64,000 nucleotides of DNA from contig NZ_CP182236.1 of assembly GCF_048077055.1 (NCBI RefSeq), forward strand, positions 3,100,001 to 3,164,000, given 5' to 3'. Source of the DNA: Egbenema bharatensis (lineage in GTDB: Bacteria; Cyanobacteriota; Cyanobacteriia; Elainellales; Elainellaceae). The notes beneath the pieces are model-generated. The model saw nothing but the letters and a program-made list of their open reading frames with translations. It was not told the origin of the DNA and made no database searches. This document shows positions 37,680-47,113 of this stretch, piece after piece; within the stretch, counting starts at the first letter, position 1; each line of letters starts with the position of its first letter. Position numbers and translations under genes: made by a program.

Positions 37680-39131
37680 ATGACCCAAGCATCCATGACC
37701 GTCTCAGCTCAAGCTGAATCTTCATCGAGATATACCCTCAGAGTAACGATCGATACCTGGTTGAAAGTGAGTACCGCTCAAGGTTCAACCCTTCCAGAGG
37801 ATCAAAAGCAATTTGTTCGGGCAGGTACGCTGCTTCCTGTGGAGACGATTCAACGGGTTGGCAATGACCATGCGCGCATTACCTTTGGCGAGGACAAAAT
37901 TGGGCAGAAAATTCACATTCGTGGCCGTAGCACCTGGTATGTTTATCAACCTGCGGTTCAAGTCTTGAGAAACGGTGCAATTGTGCCTTGGGAGCAATTT
38001 TCGATCGCCGCTGAACCACCCCCAAACAATACGCCGACTCCCGTTTACCAACTTCGCACCACTGAAGATACCTGGCTCAAACTCAGTACCGCCCAGGGTT
38101 CTTCCCTTCCAGATGATCAGCGACAATTCGTGCGTGCCAACACGGTTTTACCCATCTCCAGCTTTGCCCGCGTTGAAAATGACCACCTGCGCGTTGCCTT
38201 TGGGCTGGATGCAGAGGGCAATCAGGTACAGTTCCAGGGACGCAATACCTGGTACATCTATCGACCCGTCGCTCAAATTCTCCGCAATGGGCAAGTCGTG
38301 AACCTGGGAGCCTCCCCAACCCCTCCCGCCCCGACTCCCGCCCCTGCGCCTGTCCCTCCTCCCGCACCTACCCCCACCCCTACTCCTGCGCCCACCGCTG
38401 CTGCCGTAACTCTCCGCGCCACCGAGGATACCTGGCTCAAACTCAGCACTGCTCAGGCTACCGCCCTGCCTGCTAATCAGAAGCAAGCCATCTCCAACGG
38501 GACGGTATTGCCGGTGTCTAGCTATGCCCTGGCTGAAAACGATCACATCCGAATTTCGCTAGGGGTGAACAACCAGGGAACGCAACTTCAGTTTCAGGGA
38601 CGCAATACCTGGTTCGCCTACCGTCCATCCATCCAGCTTTTGCGAGGAGGACAGGTGATCAATCTTGGATCGACAGGACGACGACAAATTAATGCCAAAG
38701 GACTGCGTTTGCTGAAGTCGTTTGAAGGATTGCGCTTGCAGGCGTACCTGGATGCGGTCGGGGTCTGGACGATCGGTTATGGTACAACTGCGGGAGTTCG
38801 TCCAGGGATGCGGATTACGGAAGCTGAAGCCGAAGCTCTGCTGCAACGCGATCTGGCCCGGTTTGAACAGGCAGTGAGTCAGTTGATCACAGTGCCCCTT
38901 AATGAGGATCAGTACTCTGCCCTGGTTTCTTTTACCTACAATGTGGGCGAAGGAGCTTTGTCCGGTTCAACCCTGCGGCGATTGCTGAACCAGCGAGATT
39001 ATTTGGGAGCAGCCGATCAACTGTTGCGCTGGAACCGGGGCGACGGCGGTCGAGAGTTGCCTGGACTGACGCGGCGACGACGGGCAGAAAGGGCATTATT
39101 CCTGGGGCAGGATTACACGGTTTTTCTGTAA
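37680..39131 (+). CDS. GH24 lysozyme with three SH3-like repeats
   Basis: 483 residues from ATG 37680. Three ~95-residue repeats, each with TWLKxSTAQ, a PVxx strand, NDHxRIxxG and NTWYxYRP (about residues 15-105, 110-200 and 230-325), separated by a Pro/Ala/Thr linker (about 203-232). The C-terminal GH24 phage-type lysozyme domain has the catalytic Glu in LLKSFEGLRLQAYLD and the Asp/Thr of DAVGVWTIGYGTT, then VSFTYNVGEGAL. It would cleave peptidoglycan, with repeats binding the wall. No signal peptide and no holin or phage genes are nearby, so a role in cell-wall handling, predation defence or competition is uncertain. Confidence 0.8.
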   Translation: MTQASMTVSAQAESSSRYTLRVTIDTWLKVSTAQGSTLPEDQKQFVRAGTLLPVETIQRVGNDHARITFGEDKIGQKIHIRGRSTWYVYQPAVQVLRNGAIVPWEQFSIAAEPPPNNTPTPVYQLRTTEDTWLKLSTAQGSSLPDDQRQFVRANTVLPISSFARVENDHLRVAFGLDAEGNQVQFQGRNTWYIYRPVAQILRNGQVVNLGASPTPPAPTPAPAPVPPPAPTPTPTPAPTAAAVTLRATEDTWLKLSTAQATALPANQKQAISNGTVLPVSSYALAENDHIRISLGVNNQGTQLQFQGRNTWFAYRPSIQLLRGGQVINLGSTGRRQINAKGLRLLKSFEGLRLQAYLDAVGVWTIGYGTTAGVRPGMRITEAEAEALLQRDLARFEQAVSQLITVPLNEDQYSALVSFTYNVGEGALSGSTLRRLLNQRDYLGAADQLLRWNRGDGGRELPGLTRRRRAERALFLGQDYTVFL

Positions 39132-39187
39132 GACATTTTTTCTTGAGACGGTTTTTCTGTGAGACAAACTATGGGAAATTGAGATCA

Positions 39188-39300
39188 TCCGTAGCGCAGG
39201 CATCCTACCTGCAAGCGATCGCCAGAACACTCGTAGGGCAGGCATCTTGCCTGCCGATGAATCAAGGCATCTTGCCTGCCAGTGAATTATGCATCAGAGT
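39188..39300. repeat. Tandem GCAGGCATC(T)TGCCTGC repeats
   Basis: Three consecutive units (GCGCAGGCATCCTACCTGC, GGCAGGCATCTTGCCTGCC and GGCATCTTGCCTGCC) between the lysozyme and tag genes, of the type also seen near 48540 (GCAGGCAAGATGCTTGCC). Each is a small palindrome. Confidence 0.6.
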
Positions 39301-39375
39301 TATAGCTTGTCGCTTTCTCTCCCATCTCCTGTATGCTTCTCCTGACTCCTGTGTGCTTTCTCTCCTGACTCCTGT

Positions 39376-39960
39376 ATGCTCTCTACCTCTAACGTTTGTC
39401 GGTGCGCCTGGGTTAGCGATGATCCCCTGGATATTGCCTACCACGATCGAGAGTGGGGGGTTCCGGTACATGAAGATCATCGCCTGTTTGAGTTCTTAAT
39501 TCTGGAAGGGGCACAGGCTGGGCTAAGTTGGAAAACGATTTTGCGGAAGCGAGAGAATTATCGGGATGCTTTTGATGGGTTTAATCCCGAACGGGTCGCC
39601 CAGTATGATGAGCGCAAAATAGCTGAACTGTTAACCAATCCTGGCATTGTCCGGAATCGTCTCAAGGTGCAGGCAGCAGTACAGAATGCCCGATCGTTTC
39701 TGGCCGTGCAAGCTGAGTTTGGTAGCTTCGATCGCTACATTTGGGGCTTTGTGGGAGGAACCCCGATCGTCAATGACTGGGAGACGATCGAATCTATTCC
39801 AGCCGAAACGGCAGAATCTCAGGCAATGAGCAAGGATTTACGACGACGGGGCTTTAAGTTTGTTGGCTCGACAATTTGTTATGCCTTGATGCAGGCTTGT
39901 GGATTGGTGAATGACCACACAACCAACTGCTTTCGCTACCAGGCGATCGTTTCGAGTTAG
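39376..39960 (+). CDS. tag: DNA-3-methyladenine glycosylase I
   Basis: 194 residues. Removes 3-methyladenine from alkylated DNA, starting base-excision repair. Has CRCAWVSDDPLDIAYHDREWG (first zinc-binding Cys and His), EFLILEGAQAGLSWKTILRKR with the substrate-pocket Glu, and the C-terminal zinc ligands in GFKFVGSTICYALMQACGLVNDHTTNCFR. The usual start gives a 190-residue enzyme. Preceded by CCTGACTCC-type low-complexity sequence. Confidence 0.93.
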   Translation: MLSTSNVCRCAWVSDDPLDIAYHDREWGVPVHEDHRLFEFLILEGAQAGLSWKTILRKRENYRDAFDGFNPERVAQYDERKIAELLTNPGIVRNRLKVQAAVQNARSFLAVQAEFGSFDRYIWGFVGGTPIVNDWETIESIPAETAESQAMSKDLRRRGFKFVGSTICYALMQACGLVNDHTTNCFRYQAIVSS

Positions 39961-40135
39961 TTTCGGGTGACACCAATCAAAATCTCTACAGCGGCAGATG
40001 TGAAGTGCTCGATCGATCGCTTTACTACTAATTGGCGCAGTTATATTCAGTTCTGCTCATCCGGTTCACCTGCTAATCTGAGTAACATCTGAGTAACAAA
40101 GTATTAATCGCCCAACTATTTCCCTGCCGATTTTT

Positions 40136-41677
40136 ATGGCTCACCCCCCCAATATTCTCTTCCTGGTCTTGGATACCCAACGCGCCGATCGCCTCTCCTG
40201 CTACGGGTATGATGCGCCGACTTCACCCCATCTCGATGCCTTTGCTGCCCGATCGACTCTGTTCCAACGGGCGATCGCTCCAGCCCAATGGACAATTCCG
40301 TCCCACGCCTCCATGTTTACGGGGGTGTATCCTTCGGTGCATCAGACCTTGCAGTCCTACTCGGTCGTACCCGATGGGTTGCCGACCCTGGCGGAACGGT
40401 TGCGGGATGGGGGCTATTTTACGGCAGGGTTTTGCAATAATCCTTTAGTTGGTGTGATTAACAATGGGCTGCGGCGAGGTTTCTACAGCTTTTTGAACTA
40501 TAGCGGGCTACTCAATTCCTATCCGAATCAGGCGGGAATGACTCCTCGATGGCTCGATCGCTATCGTCAAGGATTTAAGCGGCTGGTAGCAAAATTACTG
40601 AATCAGGTACAGGATGCCTTCGCTCGATCGGATGCGCTGTTAGCTCTGTCCTTTACCCCGTTAATGGTGCCCCTCTGGCAAACGGCCCTCAGCTTTAAGG
40701 GCAATACGGTGAAGTCCCTGGAGGATGCAGCGAGATTGCTGATCGATCGCCAGGGGGTAAAGCCCGATCAGCCGGTGTTTGCCTTCATCAACTTGATGGG
40801 AACCCATATGCCCTATCACCCGCCTCGCCGCTACATGGAGAAATTCGCCCCCCATGTCCTGCGCGATCGGGAGGCTCAAACTTATTTGCGGCGATTCAAT
40901 AGCGATGTCTATGGCTGGCTGGCTCCCCTGGCAGGGGCCCTGGACGATCGCCAGAAGGCTGCATTGGATGGGATGTACGATGCGGAGGTTGCCTGTCAGG
41001 ATGAGCAGGTGGGAGTGTTTCTGCAAAAGCTGGAACAGGCTGGAGTTTTAGACAATACGCTGGTGATCATTTGCTCCGATCACGGTGAACACCTGGGCGA
41101 AAAGCAGTTCATCGGGCATTCTCTGACGCTGTATAACGAGCTGGTGCAGGTGCCCCTGATCATCCGGGAGCCACATTCTGACTTGCAGGGTGAAACGATC
41201 GATCGGGTAGTCTCCACCTGCCATTTGTTCCACACCATGCTGGATGCAGCGGGGTTAGCTACGGAGGAAGAATCCCAATTAAGCTTGCTCGATCGCACAA
41301 ACCCTTCTACCAACCATCAGCAGGTCTTCTCTGAAGCAGTTCCACCTCAAAATGTGCTGAATCTCCTCCTGAAGCGGCAACCAGACTTAATCCGCGATCG
41401 CGCTTGCGATCAACCCCGTCGTGCTGTCTGGGTTGGGAGTCACAAGCTGATTGAGACAGGTGATCAGTTGTTGGAACTCTACGATGTCCAGGCAGATCCT
41501 CAAGAAAGTCTGAACCTGAGTGATATTTTGCCGGAAAATGTGGAAGTGTTGCAGGAGTGCCTTCAAGCCTTTGCAGGGCAGGCAGTTGCAACGGTTAGCT
41601 CATCCTCTCGCGCTCCCGGATTTGACGATCCAGAGGTGCAGCAACGATTGCGGGATCTGGGGTATTTGGAGGACTAG
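40136..41677 (+). CDS. Sulfatase-family hydrolase, probably non-FGly
   Basis: 513 residues, alkaline-phosphatase superfamily. Metal-site Asp in NILFLVLDTQRADRLSCYGY, later FINLMGTHMPYHPP and IICSDHGEHLGEKQFIGHS supply the other ligands. The nucleophile region reads APAQWTIPSHASMFTG. Classical sulfatases have C-x-P-S-R, with Cys converted to formylglycine; here a Thr stands in that place, so it is more like the phosphotransferase or phosphodiesterase side of the superfamily. No TM helices or signal peptide. Substrate unknown. Confidence 0.75.
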   Translation: MAHPPNILFLVLDTQRADRLSCYGYDAPTSPHLDAFAARSTLFQRAIAPAQWTIPSHASMFTGVYPSVHQTLQSYSVVPDGLPTLAERLRDGGYFTAGFCNNPLVGVINNGLRRGFYSFLNYSGLLNSYPNQAGMTPRWLDRYRQGFKRLVAKLLNQVQDAFARSDALLALSFTPLMVPLWQTALSFKGNTVKSLEDAARLLIDRQGVKPDQPVFAFINLMGTHMPYHPPRRYMEKFAPHVLRDREAQTYLRRFNSDVYGWLAPLAGALDDRQKAALDGMYDAEVACQDEQVGVFLQKLEQAGVLDNTLVIICSDHGEHLGEKQFIGHSLTLYNELVQVPLIIREPHSDLQGETIDRVVSTCHLFHTMLDAAGLATEEESQLSLLDRTNPSTNHQQVFSEAVPPQNVLNLLLKRQPDLIRDRACDQPRRAVWVGSHKLIETGDQLLELYDVQADPQESLNLSDILPENVEVLQECLQAFAGQAVATVSSSSRAPGFDDPEVQQRLRDLGYLED

Positions 41678-41752
41678 GGAGGCGATCGTCTTTCAGGGGA
41701 ATGCTTGTCTCTACAATGGGAATAATCAGGTTGTCACCTTTCCCAACCCTCC

Positions 41753-42034
41753 ATGACCACAACATCTGACAACGAACCGACCCTTCAAGATCTGGCAAAT
41801 AAGCTGGATAAACTGTCGAGCAACGTTGAATCCCTCGCTAGCAACGTTGGATCACTCTCCAGTGACGTTGAATCCCTTTCCAGCGACGTTGAGGATTTTT
41901 CCAGTAACAGCAAGAAATTTGATGAGCGGTTTGCAGAATATCGGCAGGCAACGCAGTGGGTTGTGCAACTGGCGTTTACCCTCATTGCCAGTGCGACTCT
42001 CACCGTAATTATCACTTCAGTCATGCGAAAGTAG
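41753..42034 (+). CDS. Coiled-coil protein with C-terminal TM helix
   Basis: 93 residues. Heptad repeats SSNVESLASNVGSLSSDVES and LSSDVEDFSSNSKK (residues 18-60) come from a 21-bp tandem DNA repeat (AACGTTGAATCCCTCGCTAGC-like). A TM helix (VVQLAFTLIASATLTVIITSV) ends the protein. Small cyanobacterial proteins of this design are common; function unknown. Confidence 0.6.
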   Translation: MTTTSDNEPTLQDLANKLDKLSSNVESLASNVGSLSSDVESLSSDVEDFSSNSKKFDERFAEYRQATQWVVQLAFTLIASATLTVIITSVMRK

Positions 42035-42135
42035 CCGATCGCTCAACCCAACTGATTGATTCTTCCAACAGCCCAAAATCATTCAGCTAACTTCTACTGT
42101 CCACCGTAGTATTCGACGCAATACCTTCAGCATCT

Positions 42136-42894
42136 TCAATCAGGTAAATCACCAAACTGCTGACGATAGCGGTTCAGTAGGGTTTCCATCTCTGTGGCGC
42201 GACGATCGGCTTCCTGTCTCTGGCGATCGGCTTCCTGTCTCTGGCGATCGGCTTCTATGCGCTGCTGTTGTTCTGCTTTGGCACTCTCCTCAGGTGTGGG
42301 AACCAGGGAACCATCGGGCAGGAAAAACCGTAATTGGCGATCGACGATTCCTAACCAGAGTTGTAACTGTTCACTCCACAACTGTCCCTGCTCGTTTGGC
42401 TCCAGCTCGTGGTACTTGCCATCGATGAGGTGAAAGCCTTTGAACTCCTGACTATCCGGGTCGAACCAGAAGTAGTCGGGGGTGCGGAAGGTGTCCTGGT
42501 AAATTTGTTTCTTTAAGCCACGGTCGGTTTTGGCGGTTGAATCTGAAAGCAGTTCGATAATCACATGGGGATACTTGCCGTCTTCTTCCCACACTACCCA
42601 GCTTTTGCGCGGTCGCTTTTCGGTGTCCAGGGCCACAAAAAAATCAGGGCCCCGAAAGTCTTCTGATTTGCGCTGATGGGGACTGTAATAAACCGTGAGG
42701 TTGCCTGCGGCGAAGTAGTCGTTGCGGTCTTGCCAGAGCCAGTCGAGGCATTTCATCAGCAGTAAAATCTGCTGGAGGTGAAGGGAGCTTTCCAAGGGAG
42801 GTTCGTCGCTGTAGAGGTCGCCAGGGGGAAAAACGATCGCGTTGGGGGAGGGCGATGGGGTGAGGTTGGGTTGTGGGTCTTTGGTGAGGGACAT
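42136..42894 (-). CDS. Uma2-family PD-(D/E)XK endonuclease
   Basis: 252 residues. Uma2 domain: FPPGDLYSDEPPLESSLHLQ, the strand LTVYYSPHQRKSEDFRGPDFFVAL and WVVWEEDGKYPHVIIELLSDST, with Asp and Glu of the nuclease core, DTFRTPDYFWFDPDSQEF. After the domain comes a tandem RQRQEADRQRQEADR coiled coil from a 21-bp DNA repeat, whose copy number may vary. Uma2 genes are highly multiplied in cyanobacteria; the biological role is not established. Confidence 0.85.
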   Translation of the reverse strand: MSLTKDPQPNLTPSPSPNAIVFPPGDLYSDEPPLESSLHLQQILLLMKCLDWLWQDRNDYFAAGNLTVYYSPHQRKSEDFRGPDFFVALDTEKRPRKSWVVWEEDGKYPHVIIELLSDSTAKTDRGLKKQIYQDTFRTPDYFWFDPDSQEFKGFHLIDGKYHELEPNEQGQLWSEQLQLWLGIVDRQLRFFLPDGSLVPTPEESAKAEQQQRIEADRQRQEADRQRQEADRRATEMETLLNRYRQQFGDLPD

Positions 42895-43121
42895 GGTGGC
42901 AACGGATGAGGGGTTGGCACGGTGGGGGTTGTCTGGTTCGGGGAACGGATGGGGCGATCGGTGGGGATGTTTGTGGGTGCAGAGTTGAGGATTTATGGGT
43001 GAAATGTGCCCGGTGAACTGAACTGAACTGAACTGTCACTGTCAATAAAGGACCAGTGATCGTACAAGCCTGGAGATATTTCATTCGAGCAGATTCATCT
43101 CCTAATTTACCAACGTCCCCG

Positions 43122-44789
43122 TTATCCCTCCACCAGGGATGGCGCAGAGGATTCAGTTGGTTCTGGGAGAGTAGAAGGTTGGATGATGGGCTGAGTAATG
43201 CCGATCGCCGCCTGGATAAAGCCCCGGAAGAGGGGATGGGACTGATTGGGGCGAGACTGAAATTCTGGATGAAACTGGCTGGCAATAAAGAAAGGATGCC
43301 CCGGTAGTTCGATCATTTCTACCAACCGCCCATCGGGAGAAGTGCCGCTAATCTGATAGCCCGACTCCAGAAACAGGGTGCGATAGGCATTGTTGAATTC
43401 ATAGCGATGGCGATGGCGTTCGTAGACCACTTCTTCCTGATAAAGCCGGTCTGCCAGGGTATTCGGCGTGACGCGACAGGCATAGAGACCTAACCGCATC
43501 GTTCCGCCCAGATCGACCACATCCTGCTGTTCCGGTAGTAAATTAATCACCGGGTTCGGACTCTCTGGGTCAAACTCAGCGCTATTGGCATTTTCCAACT
43601 TAGCCACGTGGCGGGCCCATTCAATCACCGAACACTGCATCCCCAAACACAAGCCCAGAAACGGCACCTGATGCTCACGGGCATACCGAATCGCAGTAAT
43701 TTTGCCATCAACCCCGCGTGGGCCGAAGCCGCCCGGAATCACCACACCATGCACGTCCGCCAGGTAGCGATCGACTGTCTGATCGGTGACATCTTCAGAG
43801 TTAATCCAGCGCAGATTTAATTCACCGCCATTTTCTAGGGCTGCATGGCGTAAGGCTTCCACCACTGAAAGATAGGCATCCGATAAACGAACATATTTAC
43901 CAACGATCGCAATTTCAATCGGCTGTTTGGGTTGGTGTAGCCGATCGACCAGCAAATTCCACTGGTTCAAATCCGGCTGTCGTTGTTCCAACTGCAACAG
44001 GTCGATCGCCTGATGGGCCAATCCTTCCCGCTCCAGGGTGAGGGGCACTTCGTAGATGCTGCTGGCATCCTGGGAGGTAATGACGCACTCCGCTGGAACA
44101 TCGCAGAATTCAGCCACTTTTTCTTTCAATCCAGGCGGTAGTGGGCGATCGCTGCGGCAGACCAGAATATCCGGTTGAATCCCGATCGATCGCAGTTCTT
44201 TGACTGAGTGTTGCGTCGGTTTGGTTTTCATTTCCCCGGCGGCCGGAATCCAGGGCACCAGGGTAACGTGCATATAAAGGACATTCTTTCGACCCACATC
44301 TTTGCGAAACTGGCGGATGGCCTCCAGAAAGGGGAGGGATTCAATATCTCCCACCGTACCCCCAATTTCTGTGATTACCACATCCGGGTTCGTGTCCTTC
44401 GCCACCCGATGGATACGTTCCTTAATTTCATTGGTGATGTGGGGAATCACCTGCACTGTGCCGCCCTGATAATCCCCTCGCCGCTCTTTATTCAGAACTG
44501 CCTGATAAATTGAACCCGTCGTAACGCTATTCAGCCGCGACATGGAGGTATCGGTAAACCGTTCGTAATGCCCCAAATCCAGATCCGTTTCGGCTCCATC
44601 CTGCGTCACGAATACTTCACCATGCTGGAACGGACTCATGGTGCCCGGATCAACATTAATATAAGGATCCAGCTTCAGAATCGACACTGAATAGTTGCGG
44701 GATTTCAGCAACCGTCCCAGACTTGCTGCCACGATCCCTTTACCAATGCTGGAAACTACACCACCCGTGACAAATACAAACTTAGTCAT
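43122..44789 (-). CDS. pyrG: CTP synthase
   Basis: 555 residues. Makes CTP from UTP with ATP and glutamine. N-terminal synthase domain: KFVFVTGGVVSSIGKGI and LKLDPYINVDPGTMSPFQHG, GGTVGDIESLPFLEAI. C-terminal glutamine amidotransferase: GVVIPGGFGPRG, nucleophile Cys in PFLGLCLGMQCSVIE and the His/Glu dyad in HPFFIASQFHPEFQSRP. The last 30 residues are family-variable and Ser/Pro-rich. Start ATG at 44789. Monocistronic. Confidence 0.96.
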   Translation of the reverse strand: MTKFVFVTGGVVSSIGKGIVAASLGRLLKSRNYSVSILKLDPYINVDPGTMSPFQHGEVFVTQDGAETDLDLGHYERFTDTSMSRLNSVTTGSIYQAVLNKERRGDYQGGTVQVIPHITNEIKERIHRVAKDTNPDVVITEIGGTVGDIESLPFLEAIRQFRKDVGRKNVLYMHVTLVPWIPAAGEMKTKPTQHSVKELRSIGIQPDILVCRSDRPLPPGLKEKVAEFCDVPAECVITSQDASSIYEVPLTLEREGLAHQAIDLLQLEQRQPDLNQWNLLVDRLHQPKQPIEIAIVGKYVRLSDAYLSVVEALRHAALENGGELNLRWINSEDVTDQTVDRYLADVHGVVIPGGFGPRGVDGKITAIRYAREHQVPFLGLCLGMQCSVIEWARHVAKLENANSAEFDPESPNPVINLLPEQQDVVDLGGTMRLGLYACRVTPNTLADRLYQEEVVYERHRHRYEFNNAYRTLFLESGYQISGTSPDGRLVEMIELPGHPFFIASQFHPEFQSRPNQSHPLFRGFIQAAIGITQPIIQPSTLPEPTESSAPSLVEG

Positions 44790-44920
44790 AGAAAAAGCCG
44801 CTTGCTCTACCGCTGCCGATCAACCCCATACATTTTGGCATAGGGAATTGATTTCATGGCATTGATTTCATAGCCACGATCGGATTTTTGCCCCCTGGAA
44901 CGATCGGGATACTCAGGGAA

Positions 44921-44981
44921 CTGGGCGGGCAGGACTTCGGCTTGAGCTCAGTCGAAACGCTGCCCACCCCACAAGAGTTTT
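44921..44981. repeat. GGGCAGG...TGCCCACC repeat split by another repeat
   Basis: The GGGCGGGCAGGA half and the TGCCCACCCCACAAGAG half of the common palindromic unit (compare 26354-26385) are separated by ~30 bases, CTTCGGCTTGAGCTCAGTCG then AAACGC. The interrupting sequence resembles 60752-60800 (GCAGCGTTTCGACGGCTTGA). It lies between pyrG and thiC. Confidence 0.6.
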
Positions 44982-45008
44982 AGGGAGCAACCCTCAGTCC
45001 TGAGATAA

Positions 45009-46380
45009 TCAGGCTTGAACCGTGGGAGTTTGGTTGAGAAACTTCTCCAGTTCGCTCAAAGCTTCGGCATCCACCTTGGTTTGCATGGGACAGAATTTGG
45101 CCCACACATGGAGCAAAACTCCGCCGTCTTATAAATGTCTGCGGGTAAGGTTTCATCGTGATATTCTCGGGCCGATCGGGATCAAGGGATAATTCAAACT
45201 GACGATTCCAGTCGAAGTTATAGCGGGCGTGGGATAGGGCATCATCTCGATCGCGGGCACCAGATCGATGGCGGGCCACATCTGCGGCGTGGGCTGCAAT
45301 TTTGTAAGCAATTAACCCATTTCGCACATCTTCTGCATCAGGTAAACCCAGATGTTCCTTGGGGGTGACGTAGCACAGCATTGCCGTACCGTACCAGCCT
45401 GCCATCGCTGCCCCGATCGCCGAGGTGATGTGATCATATCCAGGAGCAATATCCGTCACCAGGGGCCCCAGGACATAGAACGGAGCCTCGGAACACTCCT
45501 CCATCTGCTGGCGAACATTGAACTCGATTTGATCCATCGGCACATGACCTGGCCCTTCCACCATCACCTGCACATCAGATTTCCAGGCTGTTCGAGTTAA
45601 TTCTCCCAACGTTTTTAATTCTGCAAGCTGGGCCGCATCCGAGGCATCGTGCAGGCATCCGGGACGCAGGGAATCTCCCAGGCTGAAGGAAACATCGTAC
45701 TTCTGGAAGATTTCAATAATGTCGTGAAAGTGGGTGTAAAGCGGATTTTGCTTGTGGTGGTGCAGCATCCAGCGAGCCAGAATTCCGCCGCCGCGAGAGA
45801 CAATCCCTGTAAGGCGATCGCGCACCAGGGGCAAATGCTCCATCAAAATTCCAGCGTGGATGGTCATGTAGTCCACTCCTTGCTGGGCGTGTTTTTCAAT
45901 GATGTGCAGAAAATCCTCTGGGGTCAGGTTTTCCACCTTGCCATGCACACTTTCCAATGCCTGATAGATCGGCACAGTCCCAATCGGAACGGGAGAAGCC
46001 TGGATAATAGCCGTCCGAATTGCATCCAGATCGCCACCCCCGGTAGACAAATCCATCACCGTGTCGGCACCATACTTCACAGCCAGCCGCAATTTGTCCA
46101 GTTCTTGCTCAATGCCCGATGAATTCGGCGATGCCCCAATATTGGCATTCACCTTGCATTTGGCGGCAACCCCGATCGCCATCGGTTCCAGATTGGCATG
46201 GTTAATATTAGCTGGAATAATCATCCGTCCCCGCGCCACTTCCTCTCGAATCAAGTCAGGCGAAAGACGCTCTCGCTGCGCCACATGGTGCATTTCCTCA
46301 GTGATGACACCCTGCCGCGCATAATGCATTTGGGTCACGTTGGTGCGACCCCGCCGGTTGGCGATCCATGCTGCTCGCAT
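45009..46380 (-). CDS. thiC: Phosphomethylpyrimidine synthase ThiC (two frameshifts)
   Basis: About 457 residues once corrected. Converts AIR to HMP phosphate in thiamine synthesis, using SAM and a [4Fe-4S] cluster. ATG at 46380 (MRAAWIANRRGRTNVTQMHY) after an AAGGAA site; most of the barrel is intact (MVEGPGHVPMDQIEFN, APFYVLGPLVTDIAPGYDHI). One base is missing at the GGGCC of 45169-45173 and one at the GGCCC of 45099-45103. Restoring both gives the cluster-binding FCSMCGPKFCPMQ end and stop at 45009. As given, the protein loses its Fe-S Cys motif. A TPP riboswitch precedes it. Probably an error: cells need this gene unless thiamine is supplied. Confidence 0.9.
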
Positions 46381-46400
46381 ATTCAATTCCTTGTGAGTAA

Positions 46401-46480
46401 ACAGCTTCCCTCCGCCGGTATGAACCGGACTCAGGTTCTAAGGGTGTAATCTCAGCCTGGGAAAACTCAGGCACCCCTAG
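46401..46480 (-). promoter_or_regulatory. TPP riboswitch upstream of thiC
   Basis: Read on the minus strand it holds the THI-box landmarks: CTAGGGGTGCC at the 5' side, GGCTGAGATTACACCCTT, AGAACCTGA, GGTTCATACCGGCGGAGGGA. The P2-P3 and P4-P5 arms carry the TPP-pocket bases CTGAGA and ACCTGA. It ends about 20 bases before the thiC ATG, so control is likely on translation or on a nearby terminator. Confidence 0.93.
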
Positions 46481-46978
46481 CTTGCGGATCATCCTAACAT
46501 TCTTCTTCGGTTCCTGAACCGACGATCCCCATCGCTTTGCCATTCGTAACGATCGCTACTAGTTTGAATGCAAACTCATAACCTAAAACAATCGGCTTTG
46601 TTAAGTTGTGTAAACCGACTTGAGTGACTGTCCTCAAATGATTCCAGCCTGATTTCGTTAGCAGAAAAATGTAAAACAAGATTGAAAAACTTTATGAAAT
46701 ATTGCAGATAGTTGATCCCGTTGCTAGAGTGTGCGAGAGGCAATACAAATTCCTCGATGTCAGTTCCCTGATCGGCTGGTGTTACACAAACTGCATAGGC
46801 TGGATTAACGACCTATGCGTATGCTGATTGACCTGTTGCAAAACGATGTCACCTGAATCGATCGCTTATGTTCACTGCTCTTTTTTGTCGGTTTAATCCA
46901 CTCGGCTTAATCGGCTTGCAATCGAAGTGTACATCCGCGATTGAAGCCCGTTTACTGACAGCGTTTATGGAGGATTCC
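46481..46978. other. Intergenic region beyond the riboswitch
   Basis: About 500 bp. Holds the thiC promoter (minus strand) at its left edge; no gene, repeat or RNA recognised. Position 46868 starts a frame that reads on into the small peptide below but without a ribosome-binding site. Confidence 0.35.
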
Positions 46979-47113
46979 ATGCCCACACTCATTTGGATCT
47001 GCCAGGCGATCGGCTCTGTTGCCCTGCGAGTTCTCTGTAACCCTTTGCTGATCGTGTTTCTACAGTTTGTTGAAAATAGCCGGAAACGGCTGGGAGGGTT
47101 GACCAATGCTTGA
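46979..47113 (+). CDS. Possible 44-residue membrane peptide
   Basis: ATG at 46979 follows a good GGAGGA site at 7 bases. The product starts MPTLIWICQAIGSVALRVLC and is one hydrophobic helix with a basic tail (ENSRKRLGGLTN). Such tiny membrane peptides exist in cyanobacteria, but no family is recognised. Supported only by the ribosome-binding site and composition. Confidence 0.35.
   Translation: MPTLIWICQAIGSVALRVLCNPLLIVFLQFVENSRKRLGGLTNA

Noticed and set aside
37680..39131. Lysozyme gene as sign of a prophage
   Set aside because: No structural, holin, integrase or terminase genes nearby; the SH3 repeats point to a cellular protein.
41820..41910. Tandem 21-bp repeats resembling a CRISPR-like array
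   Set aside because: Spacer-less repeats encode the heptads of a coiled-coil protein; the same holds at 42195-42260 in the Uma2 gene.
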